In this document: positions 8,841 through 18,233 of the stretch, in pieces
How the letters are laid out: every line of letters starts with the position of its first letter
How positions within the stretch are numbered: the stretch's first letter is position 1
Source: CAKZLS01 sp963771545
GTDB taxonomy: Bacteria; Pseudomonadota; Alphaproteobacteria; Rhodospirillales; Defluviicoccaceae
NCBI GenBank assembly: GCA_963771545.1
Contig: CAVYTX010000002.1
Span: 1,426,001 to 1,490,000 of the forward strand
Direction of reading: 5' to 3'
Length of the DNA: 64,000 bases
Translations under genes and position numbers: made by a program
Notes under the pieces: generated by a model
What the model was told of the DNA's origin: nothing
The model's input: only the letters and a program-made list of their open reading frames with translations
Database searches by the model: none

Positions 8841-9143
8841 CTAACCGAGGCTTACGGGATTGACGAGCAGATAACCGATGATCGAAAGCAGAATCGCGAT
8901 CAGCGCCCCGGTGATGGCGACGCCGGTGTTCATCACCCGCTTGAAGACCTCGTAGACCACGTCCTCCTTGGCGACGTGGCCGGTGAGCGTATCGCGGATC
9001 AGCTGGATGTCGGCCTTCACCGTGGCCAGCTCGGAACGCTGATCATGAACCATGCTACGCAGGCCGTTGTTGAGGACCGCTTTGATCTCGGAGACGTCGC
9101 TCTGCAGCGCGTTGATGGCCGCGGTGTGCTCTTCCAGTGTCAT
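8841..9143 (-). CDS. XhlA-like small membrane protein (holin-associated type)
   Basis: 100 residues from the ATG at 9143: an N-terminal helical coiled-coil part (MTLEEHTAAINALQSDVSEIK ... DTLTGHVAKED) followed by one strong C-terminal membrane segment (AITGALIAILLSIIGYLLV). This is the layout of XhlA/hemolysin-type phage proteins found near lysis genes. The ATG overlaps the stop of the upstream QueC-like gene (ATGA), so translation is probably coupled. The far-upstream in-frame start at 9362 would lie inside the QueC gene and is rejected. A role in lysis is inferred from family and phage context only. Confidence 0.6.
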   Translation of the reverse strand: MTLEEHTAAINALQSDVSEIKAVLNNGLRSMVHDQRSELATVKADIQLIRDTLTGHVAKEDVVYEVFKRVMNTGVAITGALIAILLSIIGYLLVNPVSLG

Positions 9144-9745
9144 GTCCCGGCCTCCTCCGCGGGCGGCTCGTGGCCTCCATAACTCACTTCCGTGAGCCTG
9201 CACGCCTTGCACCGGCCGCACGGCGCGTACCCACCGTCCGGGCGAACCGGACGACGGCAGGACCACACCATCGACCGCACTACCGCTGGCAGATATGCCC
9301 TCTCCTCGGCCTTCCTCCTGTCGAGGAACGGCAGTAGCAACTCCGGTGGCCGCTGCGGCCACGCCGTTCCCTCGACCATGCGGTAGACCTGATCCCAGCG
9401 CTCCTGCCAGTGCCCTTCCTCGCGGCAGGTGCCGATGACGAGACGGACGATGTCGGGGCGCTTATGGACGATCTGCCCGGCGGCGAATGCCACGCACAGC
9501 ATGTCCCAGGGGATCCACGGCATGGCCGAAAAGTCGAGGGTGAGCTGCGAGGTGTCGAAGTCGCGATACCGCCGCCGGTAGAAGGCGACGATGCGCCGGC
9601 AGGCGTCCGCCTCCGCCTCGTGGCGGCCCTCGCGGATGATCAGGTGCATGTGGTGGGCGTGCACCGGCTCGTCGGTCGTGGTGAGCGCCCAGACAAGGGC
9701 GGCGGTGGAGTCGACGCCGCCCGACAGCATGACCAGGATAGTCAT
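9140..9745 (-). CDS. QueC-like 7-deazaguanine synthase (phage-type PP-loop ATPase)
   Basis: 201 residues. The PP-loop SGGVDS (8-13) opens the protein, and a zinc-binding cluster with C163, C176, C179 and C182 (CGRCKACRL) closes it. Both are hallmarks of QueC, which converts carboxy-deazaguanine to preQ0 using ATP and ammonia. It overlaps the genes on both sides by 4 bp (ATGA at each junction), forming a tight unit with a methyltransferase and an XhlA-like protein. Queuosine genes queD, queE and folE are not nearby. In phages, preQ0 synthesis can feed DNA modification that blocks restriction, so this may be a phage gene of that kind. Substrate not proven. Confidence 0.75.
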   Translation of the reverse strand: MTILVMLSGGVDSTAALVWALTTTDEPVHAHHMHLIIREGRHEAEADACRRIVAFYRRRYRDFDTSQLTLDFSAMPWIPWDMLCVAFAAGQIVHKRPDIVRLVIGTCREEGHWQERWDQVYRMVEGTAWPQRPPELLLPFLDRRKAEERAYLPAVVRSMVWSCRRPVRPDGGYAPCGRCKACRLTEVSYGGHEPPAEEAGT

Positions 9746-10497
9746 GCCAGGGCCGCGAACTTGCCGAGGCTTCCCTCGGCGATCAGGGCGGCGCGATTGA
9801 GCATGGTGTTGGAGGCGGCCTTCCGCAGGGTCCAGCGGGCACCTTCGCAGGCGAGGAGCGCGTAGGCCAAAGTCTCATAGAAGACCTGCGTCTCTGCGCC
9901 GAGGTCGTCCCACCGGCGAATACGCCGACCGGCGGTCTTGGATGTCCTCCTCCATTGTCCCTTCGTCGGGAGCGCGGAGCACCCGAACAAAACCTGGACT
10001 TCTTCCTTCACGTCCCTCGCTGCCCAGAAGTCGGAGAGGACGATCCGGCCATTCGGCTTCACCACGCGTGCCACTTCGACGAGGGCGACCTCGGGATTGC
10101 CGGTGAAGCCAAGCGCCTTCTGGGCGATGACGATGTCAAAGGTTGCGTCGGCGAACGGCAGCTGGTGAGCATCGGCCTGCCGGAAGGTAAGACCGGGGAT
10201 GCCCTTGCCAAGCGCCCGAGCCCGTTGCAGCCGCCACTCCCCGCTGTCGACCGCCCTCACGGAACAGCCGTGCTCCTCGCCAAAGATCCGTGCGATGAGC
10301 CCGAATCCGAAGCCGATCTCGAAAACGGTCTCGCCCGCCGCCGGCGCCGCCAGCCCGGCGAGGAAGCGGTCCGCGGCCAAAGTGGCCGCCTGAATGTCCT
10401 CGTCTCCACACGGAAACATACCCGCGTGCAACCGCTCGCCCCAGACGGCATGGTAGAGATCGCGGAGCGAGCGGACGAGGCGCAACGGCGTGTTCAC
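9742..10497 (-). CDS. Class I SAM-dependent methyltransferase
   Basis: About 251 residues with a Rossmann-type SAM fold: motif I VFEIGFGFG, an acidic residue after AVD, motif II/IV FADATFDIVIAQKALG, and post-motif VKPNGRIVLSD. The pattern is that of UbiE/Methyltransf_11 small-molecule methylases; no DNA-methylase DPPY is seen. The GTG at 10497 overlaps the stop of a short upstream frame (GTGA), and its own stop overlaps the QueC-like start. The gene therefore sits in a coupled minus-strand set with QueC-like and XhlA-like genes. The substrate could be a deazaguanine or lipid-like compound; unknown. Confidence 0.75.
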   Translation of the reverse strand: MNTPLRLVRSLRDLYHAVWGERLHAGMFPCGDEDIQAATLAADRFLAGLAAPAAGETVFEIGFGFGLIARIFGEEHGCSVRAVDSGEWRLQRARALGKGIPGLTFRQADAHQLPFADATFDIVIAQKALGFTGNPEVALVEVARVVKPNGRIVLSDFWAARDVKEEVQVLFGCSALPTKGQWRRTSKTAGRRIRRWDDLGAETQVFYETLAYALLACEGARWTLRKAASNTMLNRAALIAEGSLGKFAALA

Positions 10498-10574
10498 GAC
10501 CAGGTCACCCCCTTGACCGCGTCCCACGCCGCCTGATCGTCGGCGGCGTCCTGGATCGCCCGCTTGGTCTCCAT
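10494..10574 (-). CDS. 26-residue ORF or 3' remnant upstream of the methyltransferase
   Basis: A frame from the ATG at 10574 gives METKRAIQDAADDQAAWDAV and ends VKGVTWS. Its stop overlaps the GTG start of the methyltransferase. The tight overlap suggests it was the 3' end of a real gene of the same operon whose front was replaced by the ADP-ribosylglycohydrolase segment. Family not recognised. Confidence 0.3.
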   Translation of the reverse strand: METKRAIQDAADDQAAWDAVKGVTWS

Positions 10575-10637
10575 GCGAAGACGTCCCGGCTCACACGATG
10601 ATGTTCGTTGGCGGTTACACCTGGAGGCGGATATCCG

Positions 10638-11429
10638 GTGATCGGGGCCATCTGCGGCGACATCATCGGCTCGGTACACGAGGGTGCCGGCACCAAGACG
10701 AAGGACTTTGCCCTGTTCATCCCCCAATGCCGGTTCACCGACGACACCGTGCTGACGGTCGCGGTTGCGGCGCGGCTGCTGCATGGCGGGAACTATATCG
10801 ATCTGTTCCATAACTATTTCCACGCCTACCCGTGGGCGGGCTATGGCGCGACGTTCGCCGAATGGGCCCGGCGACGGCTGCGCGAGCCCTACAACAGCTG
10901 GGGGAACGGCGCCGCCATGCGGGTGAGCCCGATCGGGATCGCCTGCAATTCCTTCGATGAGGTGCTGGAGGAGGCGCGGCGATCCGCCGAAGTGACCCAC
11001 AACCATCCGGAGGGCATTCGCGGCGCACAGGCAACGGCGGCCGCGGTGTTCCTGGCGAGAACAGGCTGCAGCAAGGAAACCATGCGCGCCGATCTCGAAC
11101 GGGCGTTCGGCTACTCGCTGAGCGGACGGCTGGACGACATTCGCCAGGGCTACCGCTTCGATATCTCCTGCCAGGGCTCGGTCCCGCAGTCGATCATCGC
11201 CTTCCTGGAGTCCGACAGCTACGAAGACGCCATCCGCAACGCGATTTCCCTCGGCGGCGACGCGGACACAATGGCCGCCATTGCCGGCGGCATCGCCGAG
11301 GCCTACTACGGCGGCGTTCCCGAGCACATTCGAGTTCGCGCCCTCGCGCAGCTGGACCCATCCCTGCGAGCCGTCGTCGATGAGTTCACGACGCGCTTTG
11401 GGGATCGCCTTCCGCCACACCGCAGCTGA
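10638..11429 (+). CDS. ADP-ribosylglycohydrolase family protein (DraG/ARH type)
   Basis: 263 residues from a GTG at 10638, preceded by GGAGG at 10624-10628. Metal-site motifs of the family are clear: GAICGDIIGSVHE at the N-terminus, FTDDTVLT near residue 35, and GGDADTMAAIAGGIAEAYYG near 205. These place two divalent metal ions for hydrolysis of ADP-ribose linked to proteins or nucleotides. It is transcribed against the phage genes and starts 141 bp from the methyltransferase start. Targets could be host proteins such as dinitrogenase reductase, or a toxin mark; nothing here decides. Gene well preserved. Confidence 0.88.
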   Translation: MIGAICGDIIGSVHEGAGTKTKDFALFIPQCRFTDDTVLTVAVAARLLHGGNYIDLFHNYFHAYPWAGYGATFAEWARRRLREPYNSWGNGAAMRVSPIGIACNSFDEVLEEARRSAEVTHNHPEGIRGAQATAAAVFLARTGCSKETMRADLERAFGYSLSGRLDDIRQGYRFDISCQGSVPQSIIAFLESDSYEDAIRNAISLGGDADTMAAIAGGIAEAYYGGVPEHIRVRALAQLDPSLRAVVDEFTTRFGDRLPPHRS

Positions 11430-11658
11430 CGGCCGAAGCCGCCCGGCGTGAAAACGGCGTCGGCCGCAATGTTCGGTCCGGCGAACAGCGCGTCTGTCGT
11501 TGCGTCGAATGCGGTCATGGGGCAGAGGATCCCGGAAATGCACCCAGCCGAAGGGGCCGGTTTTCGAACAGAAGCCGTTGATCCGTGTGACCAAGTCACG
11601 CACTTATTCACGACTCGTCGCGGACGATACGACCGGCTCTCGGACGTGAAAGCCGGCT

Positions 11659-12894
11659 TTAAGACGCCAGCGTGGTGCGCGCCGGGGAGTGGACGTGTTC
11701 CGGCCGGATGCCGAGGCCGATGATGGCCGCGAGCCGCCGCTTCAGCCATGGCGTCCTGGAGACGATGCGAAACAATAGCGGCGGCTTTGGAGCCTTGTTT
11801 CGCCCGGCGAGAATCGGCGCCAGGATTCGGCTTTGTGCCTGGACCTGGATGAACTGGGTTGCGCGGACCGGCCATAGACGTCGTCGGCGCACCCTCTCGA
11901 GGTCCTGGTCCTTGAGAGTGCCATCATAAAGCGGCCCGGCGAGAAGGTTTGCGGCGGCCACGGCGTCCTGGATAGCGAGGTTGATGCCGACCCCGCCGAT
12001 CGGCGACATGGCATGGGCACCGTCCCCGATCATCAGGAGGCCGGATCGTGACCAATTCCGCAGCCGATCGATGGCGACCGTTAACAAACTGACGTCGTCG
12101 AACCCCTCCAGGGCGCCGACCTTCCCGGAAAGGCGGGGCACCGTGGTCGCCACGGCCTTGCGAAAGGCCTCGATCCCGCGCGCCTTCACCGCCTCCGTGC
12201 CGCCCTTGGCAATCACGAAGGCGCATTGATAGTACGCGCCTCGGTCGATGCAGACGACAATGTGGGCAGGCCCGGCATTGAACAGCGGTTCCGAGCTCGC
12301 ATTGGAATCGCGCGGGATACGGAACCAGAGAACATCGATCGGTGCGCCAACATCTTCCGCCTTGAGACCGGCGCAAGCGCGCACCGTGGAATCCCGCCCA
12401 TCGGCGCCAATGACGAGTTTTGCGCGAACTTCCAGCGCACCCTCGGGCGTATCGGCTTGGACGCCGACAATGCGGTCTTCCTCTTCGATGAGGTGTTTTA
12501 CCTCGGCGCACATCTCGGTAGAGAACGTCGGGAGGCTCTCACCGGCATCGACGAGGAAATCGAGGAAATGCCATTGCGGCATGAAGGCGATGAATTTGCA
12601 GGTTGCGTTGAGGGTGGAAAAATCCGCCAATTCGATGCACTCGCCGGAGAAAACAGCGGCGAGCCGGGTAAGCCGCTGATGCGGGCGCTCAAGAAATTCC
12701 TCGAGAAAACCTAACTCGTTCATCACCTCAAGGGTGGAAGGGTGGACCGTGTCGCCACGAAAATCCCTCAGGAAATCCGCATGTTTTTCGAGGACCAGCG
12801 TGCGGCATCCGGCGCGAGCAAAAAGCACCCCGGCCATCATCCCGGCGGGTCCACCACCGACGACGCAGCAATCGACATGCAAACGACGAGTCAT
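11659..12894 (-). CDS. FAD-dependent monooxygenase (PHBH fold)
   Basis: 411 residues from the ATG at 12894 (MTRRLHVDCCVVGGGPAG). Three flavin motifs of class A aromatic hydroxylases are present: GxGxxG as VVGGGPAGMMAG at ~10-21, the DG motif GADGRDSTVR, and the GD motif MIGDGAHAMSPIGGVGIN. FRGDTVHPSTLEVMNELG after the first motif is also typical. Such enzymes hydroxylate or epoxidise small aromatic or lipid substrates with NAD(P)H and oxygen. An ATG at 12966 adds 24 residues of doubtful value. It faces DUF309 head to head with about 290 bp between, and is flanked by phage genes at a distance. Confidence 0.87.
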   Translation of the reverse strand: MTRRLHVDCCVVGGGPAGMMAGVLFARAGCRTLVLEKHADFLRDFRGDTVHPSTLEVMNELGFLEEFLERPHQRLTRLAAVFSGECIELADFSTLNATCKFIAFMPQWHFLDFLVDAGESLPTFSTEMCAEVKHLIEEEDRIVGVQADTPEGALEVRAKLVIGADGRDSTVRACAGLKAEDVGAPIDVLWFRIPRDSNASSEPLFNAGPAHIVVCIDRGAYYQCAFVIAKGGTEAVKARGIEAFRKAVATTVPRLSGKVGALEGFDDVSLLTVAIDRLRNWSRSGLLMIGDGAHAMSPIGGVGINLAIQDAVAAANLLAGPLYDGTLKDQDLERVRRRRLWPVRATQFIQVQAQSRILAPILAGRNKAPKPPLLFRIVSRTPWLKRRLAAIIGLGIRPEHVHSPARTTLAS

Positions 12895-13180
12895 CGCGAG
12901 GGTTTGTCCCTGTCCGCAGACGTCAACGCCGGGTAATAGATCGTCAGGAGCCGCGTTGATCGCCATGGAGAGCGCTTCAAAGTCATGGCCGCCTATGGCC
13001 GAGGCTGTTCAAACATTTGAAAAAGATTAGTAGCGGACCCATGACTGAATGAGAGGGCAGGCATCGTCGATTCTTTTCACTGGACGAGCTTAGCGGAGAA
13101 TCTACCTTGCACGTCAAGGGACAAAAGGGAGTACTCCAGCGCCTCTGGTTAGCAGCCCGTTTGGAAACTCTGAGATTGCC

Positions 13181-13735
13181 ATGACCAAGGCTTCCACATC
13201 TCGACCGCCGCGACTGGTTCCGGACCAGCCATTTCCGCCCTATGCCTACATTCCGGGTCGCACCGCTCATCCGACGCGCGACCCGGATGGCCACAGCTAC
13301 GGAGCAACGCTCGAAACGCCGGAACCGCCGGACCCCACGGCATGGCGCGAGTGCCGCAATTACCTGTACGGCATCGACCTGTTCAACCACGGCTTTTACT
13401 GGGAGTCCCACGAAGCCTGGGAGGGACTTTGGGCCGCTTGCGGCCGCCGTGGTCCAACGGCGACTTTCCTGCAAGCCTTGATCAATCTCGCCGCCGCCGG
13501 CTTCAAGGCGCGGTGGGGCAGTGCTCGCGGCATGAGAGCCAATGCGGAAACGGCTCATCAGCTGTTCCGGGCGTTCGAGCGCGATCCAGCGGTTGCCACC
13601 AAGCGCTACATGGGTCTCGATGTCCGAGCGCTCGCCGACTTCACGCAGAAGATCGTACATACACAAGCGTCCACCACCATAGCCTCGGGCACTGAAGCAT
13701 TGCCGACGTTTGATTTGATTCTGAGGCCGGATTGA
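13181..13735 (+). CDS. DUF309 family protein
   Basis: 184 residues. The core around residues 63-85 reads GIDLFNHGFYWESHEAWEGLW, the signature of DUF309: a helical domain with a conserved HExxE-like helix. It is followed by FLQALINLAAAGFK. A Pro-rich N-terminal part (PPRLVPDQPFPPYAYIPG) is usual for alphaproteobacterial members. Biochemical role is unknown for the family. The gene stands alone between the divergent monooxygenase and the minus-strand phage gene at 13884. Confidence 0.85.
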   Translation: MTKASTSRPPRLVPDQPFPPYAYIPGRTAHPTRDPDGHSYGATLETPEPPDPTAWRECRNYLYGIDLFNHGFYWESHEAWEGLWAACGRRGPTATFLQALINLAAAGFKARWGSARGMRANAETAHQLFRAFERDPAVATKRYMGLDVRALADFTQKIVHTQASTTIASGTEALPTFDLILRPD

Positions 13736-13883
13736 GGCCATCGTTGAGCTCTCGCACGGGCAAAAGCATACACCGTCTCGCGAGCGCTACGCCGCGACCA
13801 ATGCATCGATGGCCATGGCGGGCGCGCTTCGGCAGGCCGACGGTGTTCGCCGTCGCGATCAGATTGGCCTGAGGATACGCCGC

Positions 13884-14231
13884 TCAAGTCCCCGCCGGCG
13901 TGACCGCACCCAGCTTGATCCTGACGGTATCGCTCGGGTTCGCCGCCGCCGACACCGCGACACCGACGCAGACCTGCGCCGCCGCCGTCTTGTTGACCAC
14001 CTTGTTGGTCGCATCCCAGAACAGCCGGTCGCCGACCGAGATGGCCAGCGCCGACGTCTTGCCGATATCGACCACGCCCTCGGTGAGGATCTCGACCTCG
14101 GCGCCTTCGGCGGCATCATACTGGGCGATGCCGAACAGGGTGCCGATCAGGACGCCCTCACCGGAGAGAGCTCCGCCGGTGGGCGCGGTGACGGTGACGA
14201 CCTTGCCCGGCTGAACAAAATTCGTAGCCAT
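13884..14231 (-). CDS. DUF2190 family phage head decoration-like protein
   Basis: 115 residues beginning MATNFVQPGKVVTVTAP and containing GVLIGTLFGIAQYDAAEGA and ISVGDRLFWDATNK. This is the standard pattern of DUF2190, small beta-rich proteins placed right after the major capsid gene in many siphophages and thought to decorate or stabilise the head. A strong ribosome-binding site (AAAGGAG) precedes the ATG. It follows the protease/capsid fusion by 90 bp on the same strand. Tail genes that would normally follow are missing, replaced by cellular genes. Confidence 0.85.
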   Translation of the reverse strand: MATNFVQPGKVVTVTAPTGGALSGEGVLIGTLFGIAQYDAAEGAEVEILTEGVVDIGKTSALAISVGDRLFWDATNKVVNKTAAAQVCVGVAVSAAANPSDTVRIKLGAVTPAGT

Positions 14232-14321
14232 TTGCCAACTCCTTTATTGAGCTTGAGTCCCACAACGATCCGGGGCGGCACCAGGCCGCCCCGGGTCGGT
14301 TCGCGGGTCAGGGTTGATGGG

Positions 14322-16505
14322 TTACAGGGTGACCCCTGGATTACGGTAGAGACCCCGCCAGTCGATGGCCTTGGCGCCGAAGTCGAGGCGGGCCTTGATC
14401 TCGATGCCGTCGACGTCGAAGCCCATGCGGGTCTCGATGTAGACGCCCTCCTGACCTTCGAGGTAGGCGTACTCGATGGTGTCGATGGCGGACGGGCTGG
14501 CGAACAGATACCAGGGCACCGCGCCGGAGGCGGGATCGAGCCTCGGCTCGGCGATCACCGAGAGGCTTCGGATCGAGGTGGGCACCACGTCGGCGCTCTT
14601 GTTGGGCACCAGGTTCTGGGCGATCAGCTGCTCGGCGGTGAGCTCGAGGGACGACGGCACCACCAGGAACACCGGACGGATGTTGATCACCGTCTTGCCG
14701 TCGAGCCCGGTCTGCTTGGCCGTCGCGGTGCGGCCCTTGCCGAGGTTGGAGACGTCGAGCGCCGTGCCGGTTCCGGCCAGGTTCTTGTGGTTGGCGTGGA
14801 ACAGCGCAACGCCGTCGCCCATGGTCGGGTTCGAGGTGATGATCCCCCAGACCACGTCGCTCTCCAGCGTTGCCGCCGACGTCCCGAACAGCGACGGTAT
14901 CCGGGTGAAGGCGTCGAGGTCGTCGTTGATGATCACCTGGCGGGTGATGCCGATGACCTTGCCGTAGGTCTCGACCCGGTAGCTCTCCTTGGCCTCGCCG
15001 ATGGTTCCCCGCTTGAACTCGCCGGACTCGTTGACCTTCTCCAGCTGCGGCGCCTCGCCCAGCTGCAGGCGGTGGATGTCCTTGAAGTCGGCGGCGGTCG
15101 CCCTCCGGGCGATCGGCTGGAAGGTCCGCGGTGCAGCCTCGTAGGCATCGCGCAAGGTCTTGTTGGTGACCGCGGCGAGAATGGCGTGGAAGTCGCTGGT
15201 GGTGTGCAGCGCCCGCGTCGCGATCTCGTCACGGGAGAGCCCGCGCACCCGGACCCCTTCCGCCTCCAGGAACGATCGCGCCATCTCGATCAGGCTGTAG
15301 CCGCGCCAGTCTCGCGCGGGTTCGGTCAGCTGATAGCGGTGCGGATCGAACCGGTAAAGCAACGCCGTCTCGACCGCGGCCCTGCGGGTCTCGGTCTCGT
15401 CGAGGGCGCCCATGCGCACATGCGGCCGGGTTTCGACCGCTCGGTCACGCTCGGCGGCTCGGTCGATGATCACGCTGCGAGCCTCGTCAAGGGCGATCCC
15501 GCGGCGGACAAGGTCGTCGGCCACCGGGGCATCGATACCGAGCTTGCGCGCGGCATCATAGATGCCGGCGACCCGCTCGCGCTCCTCGGCGACCACCCGC
15601 TCGGCGATCTCCTCGGCCGTCGGGCCAGGGTCGCGCCGTTGCTCGCGCCGATGTTCCACATCATTGTCGTCACTGGGTTGGGAAGCAGGCTTGGCGGCCT
15701 GCGGCTTTTCGTTCGACGCACGCTTTGCCGCGACCTCGGGCTTAGCGGCCGGGCTCCCGGTCTGTTTTTCCGTCTCGCTCTCGCTCCTGGTCTCCACTAT
15801 CGTCGCCTCCGCGCTGCGGTCCTCGGCGGCAGGCACCTCCGCCGTCACGTTCTGTTGATCCATGTCTTCGTTCTCCGGCTGATGGGCGCCCCGCGCCCGA
15901 TGAATAAGACGGCAGGGAAAGACGTCCTGCCGCTGACGAAACCCCGCGCCGCCATCGGCGCCGACGGGAACGGCGGACAGCTCCACCGGCTGCCAGTCGA
16001 TGGCGCGCCACACCGGGACGGGGCCGTCCTCGTCGATGACTTCGTAGGCGCGCACCGCGTAGCCGACCGAGACGTTGCGGATGATCCCGGTACGCACGTC
16101 CCGCCAGATCGGCTCGACGTCGTCGCGTTCGCTGAACCGGACCACGGCACGCCCCTCGAACGCGTCCTCGCTCTTGGCGATCCATGCCCGCTCGACGACG
16201 CCGATGACGTCGCCGAGATCGAAGGCGCCGTGGGTGTTGAGGAGCGGTGCGCCGTTGCCGAGGCGGGAGAGGTCCATGTGCGCCGGATCCAGCGACAGCA
16301 CCTCGTCGTAGCGCTTGCCGGTCCAGGGATCCCGCCGCCTGACCGACGCCCCCGTCGACCACACCACCTCGACGGTGCGGGCATCCGGTTGGGCTGTCTC
16401 CAGCATCAGCCTCACGTCGCGAGTCTGCATCGGCAGCTCGAGGGTGTGCCCGTCTGCAATCGCCTCCTCGATCGCATTGTGCTGCGGAGCTGCGCGTTTA
16501 CTCAT
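14322..16505 (-). CDS. Phage prohead protease / major capsid protein fusion
   Basis: 727 residues in three parts. Residues ~1-205 are a prohead protease (DPAHMDLSRLGNGAPLLNTH and VRTGIIRNVSVGY: histidine and serine regions). About 210-370 is a charged, Ala/Glu-rich scaffold-like linker (EIAERVVAEERERVAG). About 370-727 is a major capsid domain (FGTSAATLESDVVWGI, IETRMGFDVDGIEIKARLDFGAKAIDWRGLYRN). This is a known fused arrangement in phages that carry a lambda-type portal. An internal ATG at 15863 (MDQQNVTAE) could also start capsid separately. The start overlaps the portal stop by 8 bp. The frame is intact, unlike the portal. Confidence 0.9.
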   Translation of the reverse strand: MSKRAAPQHNAIEEAIADGHTLELPMQTRDVRLMLETAQPDARTVEVVWSTGASVRRRDPWTGKRYDEVLSLDPAHMDLSRLGNGAPLLNTHGAFDLGDVIGVVERAWIAKSEDAFEGRAVVRFSERDDVEPIWRDVRTGIIRNVSVGYAVRAYEVIDEDGPVPVWRAIDWQPVELSAVPVGADGGAGFRQRQDVFPCRLIHRARGAHQPENEDMDQQNVTAEVPAAEDRSAEATIVETRSESETEKQTGSPAAKPEVAAKRASNEKPQAAKPASQPSDDNDVEHRREQRRDPGPTAEEIAERVVAEERERVAGIYDAARKLGIDAPVADDLVRRGIALDEARSVIIDRAAERDRAVETRPHVRMGALDETETRRAAVETALLYRFDPHRYQLTEPARDWRGYSLIEMARSFLEAEGVRVRGLSRDEIATRALHTTSDFHAILAAVTNKTLRDAYEAAPRTFQPIARRATAADFKDIHRLQLGEAPQLEKVNESGEFKRGTIGEAKESYRVETYGKVIGITRQVIINDDLDAFTRIPSLFGTSAATLESDVVWGIITSNPTMGDGVALFHANHKNLAGTGTALDVSNLGKGRTATAKQTGLDGKTVINIRPVFLVVPSSLELTAEQLIAQNLVPNKSADVVPTSIRSLSVIAEPRLDPASGAVPWYLFASPSAIDTIEYAYLEGQEGVYIETRMGFDVDGIEIKARLDFGAKAIDWRGLYRNPGVTL

Positions 16506-17976
16506 CCTTGTCCTCCATCAGGGGCTTAGCCTGTCCGGTTTTCGTCGCCTTGCGGGGATCGGTGTCGAGGACGATGCCGAGACGATCGAGCTGGATGTTG
16601 GTCTCGCCGATCTCGGCCAGCACCTGCGCCGGGTCGTAGCCCTGCCGCGCGATCGCCTCCTTCAGCGTCATCAGCCCGGCGCGCACCGCCAGGATGTCGG
16701 CCTGCACGTCCTTCAGCGGATCGACCGCCTCGAACCTTGGCGCCGTCCATTCGGCCTCGATCCCGCCCTCGGGCAGGGCACCGATCGCCTGCGCGGTGGC
16801 GACGAACCGCCGCCACACCGGCTGGCAAAGACCCGGCACCAGCAGCTGCCACTGCAGCGCCTCCATCCGCCGGCGGAACTCGATCAGTCCGGCGTGGATC
16901 GACGAGTAGTTGACCTGGCTGAGGTCGCCGGTGAGCAGCTCGTAGGTCAGTCCGACGCCGGCGGCGATGGCGTGCAGCTGCACCCGCATGTACTCGGCGT
17001 AACCGCCACCCGCCGATGGCGCCGCGAACTTCACGTCCTTGCCCGGCGCCAGGTATTCGATCATCCCCGGCTCGAAGCTCTCGACGCGACGGCCCTCGGC
17101 GTCGGTTGTCGCCGATCCCAGGGTTCTTCGTCCTCGGAGCCGGTGACGAAGGCGGCGAAGCAAGCCTCGATCTTTTTCCTCACCAGCTCGGCGTCGTCGT
17201 ACTCGTCGAGATCCCGGAGCTTGAGGATGACGGGTGCGAACCAAGGAACACCGCGGACCTGGCCGGGCCTGAGGCGGTCGAACAAGTGCAAGACGCCATC
17301 TGCCGGCACCCGCTTGCTGGCGAGCTGCGCTTTCCGGAACGTTGCAACCTCGCCCGGGTGCACCGGATAGAGCCAGTAGGCCCGCCTCCGCCCGAGCGCG
17401 TCGAACTCCACGCCCTGAACGACGAAGCCGCCGCCCGAGATCTCGCCGGTCTTGCCGGTGTCGAGATGATCCGGTTCCAACAACTGAAGCTGCAGCGGCA
17501 CCGGCAGGCCGTCTTCAATGCGCCGCTCCCTGATCCGGATCAAACACTCGCCGCTCTCGGTCATGGCGCGGACGACAAGCGCCTGCAGACCATAGAAGTC
17601 GGTGAGGCCGTCGGCGTCGCAGGACCCCGCGAACCGGGCCCACAGCTTGTCGGCCGCATCGCCGACGTCGGCATCCCCCGCCCTGGCCCGCGGGCATGAT
17701 GCCGGTGCCGACCAGGTTGCTGACCACCGCCTGCACCGCCTTGGCGGCATAGGGGTTGTTGCGCACCAGATCCCGAGAACGATCCCGCAACCGGGCAATC
17801 GCCGGGCCGATCTCGGCGTTGGCGCCGGTGCCGGCGGCGATCCAGCCCTCGGTGCGCCGTCCCAACCGGGCGCCCTCGTAGCTCCGACGCAGCGTCGACA
17901 TCGCATAGCGGTTGCGGACACGGCGCAATTCCGCCGACGGCGAGACGAAGCCGACGGCGCGGTCGAGCCAGTTCAT
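16498..17976 (-). pseudogene. Phage portal protein (lambda gpB family), two compensating frameshifts
   Basis: About 490 residues reassembled from three frame segments. 17976 to ~17695 (MNWLDRAVGFVSPSAEL ... NLVGTGIMPAGQGG) is in one frame. About 17695 to ~17110 (DADVGDAADKLWARF ... FVTGSEDEEPW) is in a second. About 17110 to 16498 (LGSATTDAEGRR ... LTYELLTGDLSQVNYSSI ... KPLMEDKDE) returns to the first. The LTYELLTGDLSQVNYSS motif is characteristic of lambda-type portals, the dodecameric DNA gate of the head. The first shift falls in a run of five G, the second near CCC, so sequencing error is possible. Upstream the gpW gene is separated from it by a 1.55-kb cellular insertion. Confidence 0.8.
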
Positions 17977-18233
17977 TTGTCGTCATGCTCCGGGCGTTCG
18001 CCGCCTATGGCCGCCCCTCAACGTCGAGGCGAAGGTGCACAGGTATGAATGCCGCCGCGCCAGCATCTCGGCGCCGCCCGTAGGCGCGAGGATTGCGGAG
18101 TTTTCTTAGAAGACCTCTGCCCCTTGCTTGGAAGAGCTCTGGCGTAAACCCCCTGTCGCAGCACGTTCGAAGACTGTACATTTGCCGAGGGCAAGGCTCT
18201 TCGTACTGCCCTCAAGCGGGACAACCTTGAGCG
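17977..18233. other. Intergenic region between portal and ferric-reductase-like gene
   Basis: About 255 bp upstream of both divergent genes. GGAGC about a dozen bases before the portal ATG is a plausible ribosome-binding site. No gene or promoter could be recognised with certainty. Confidence 0.3.

Noticed and set aside
13809..16529. A 900-codon open frame on the plus strand
   Set aside because: It lies antisense to the protease/capsid fusion. It has the Arg/His/Leu-rich composition of a mirror frame in high-GC DNA and no family likeness.
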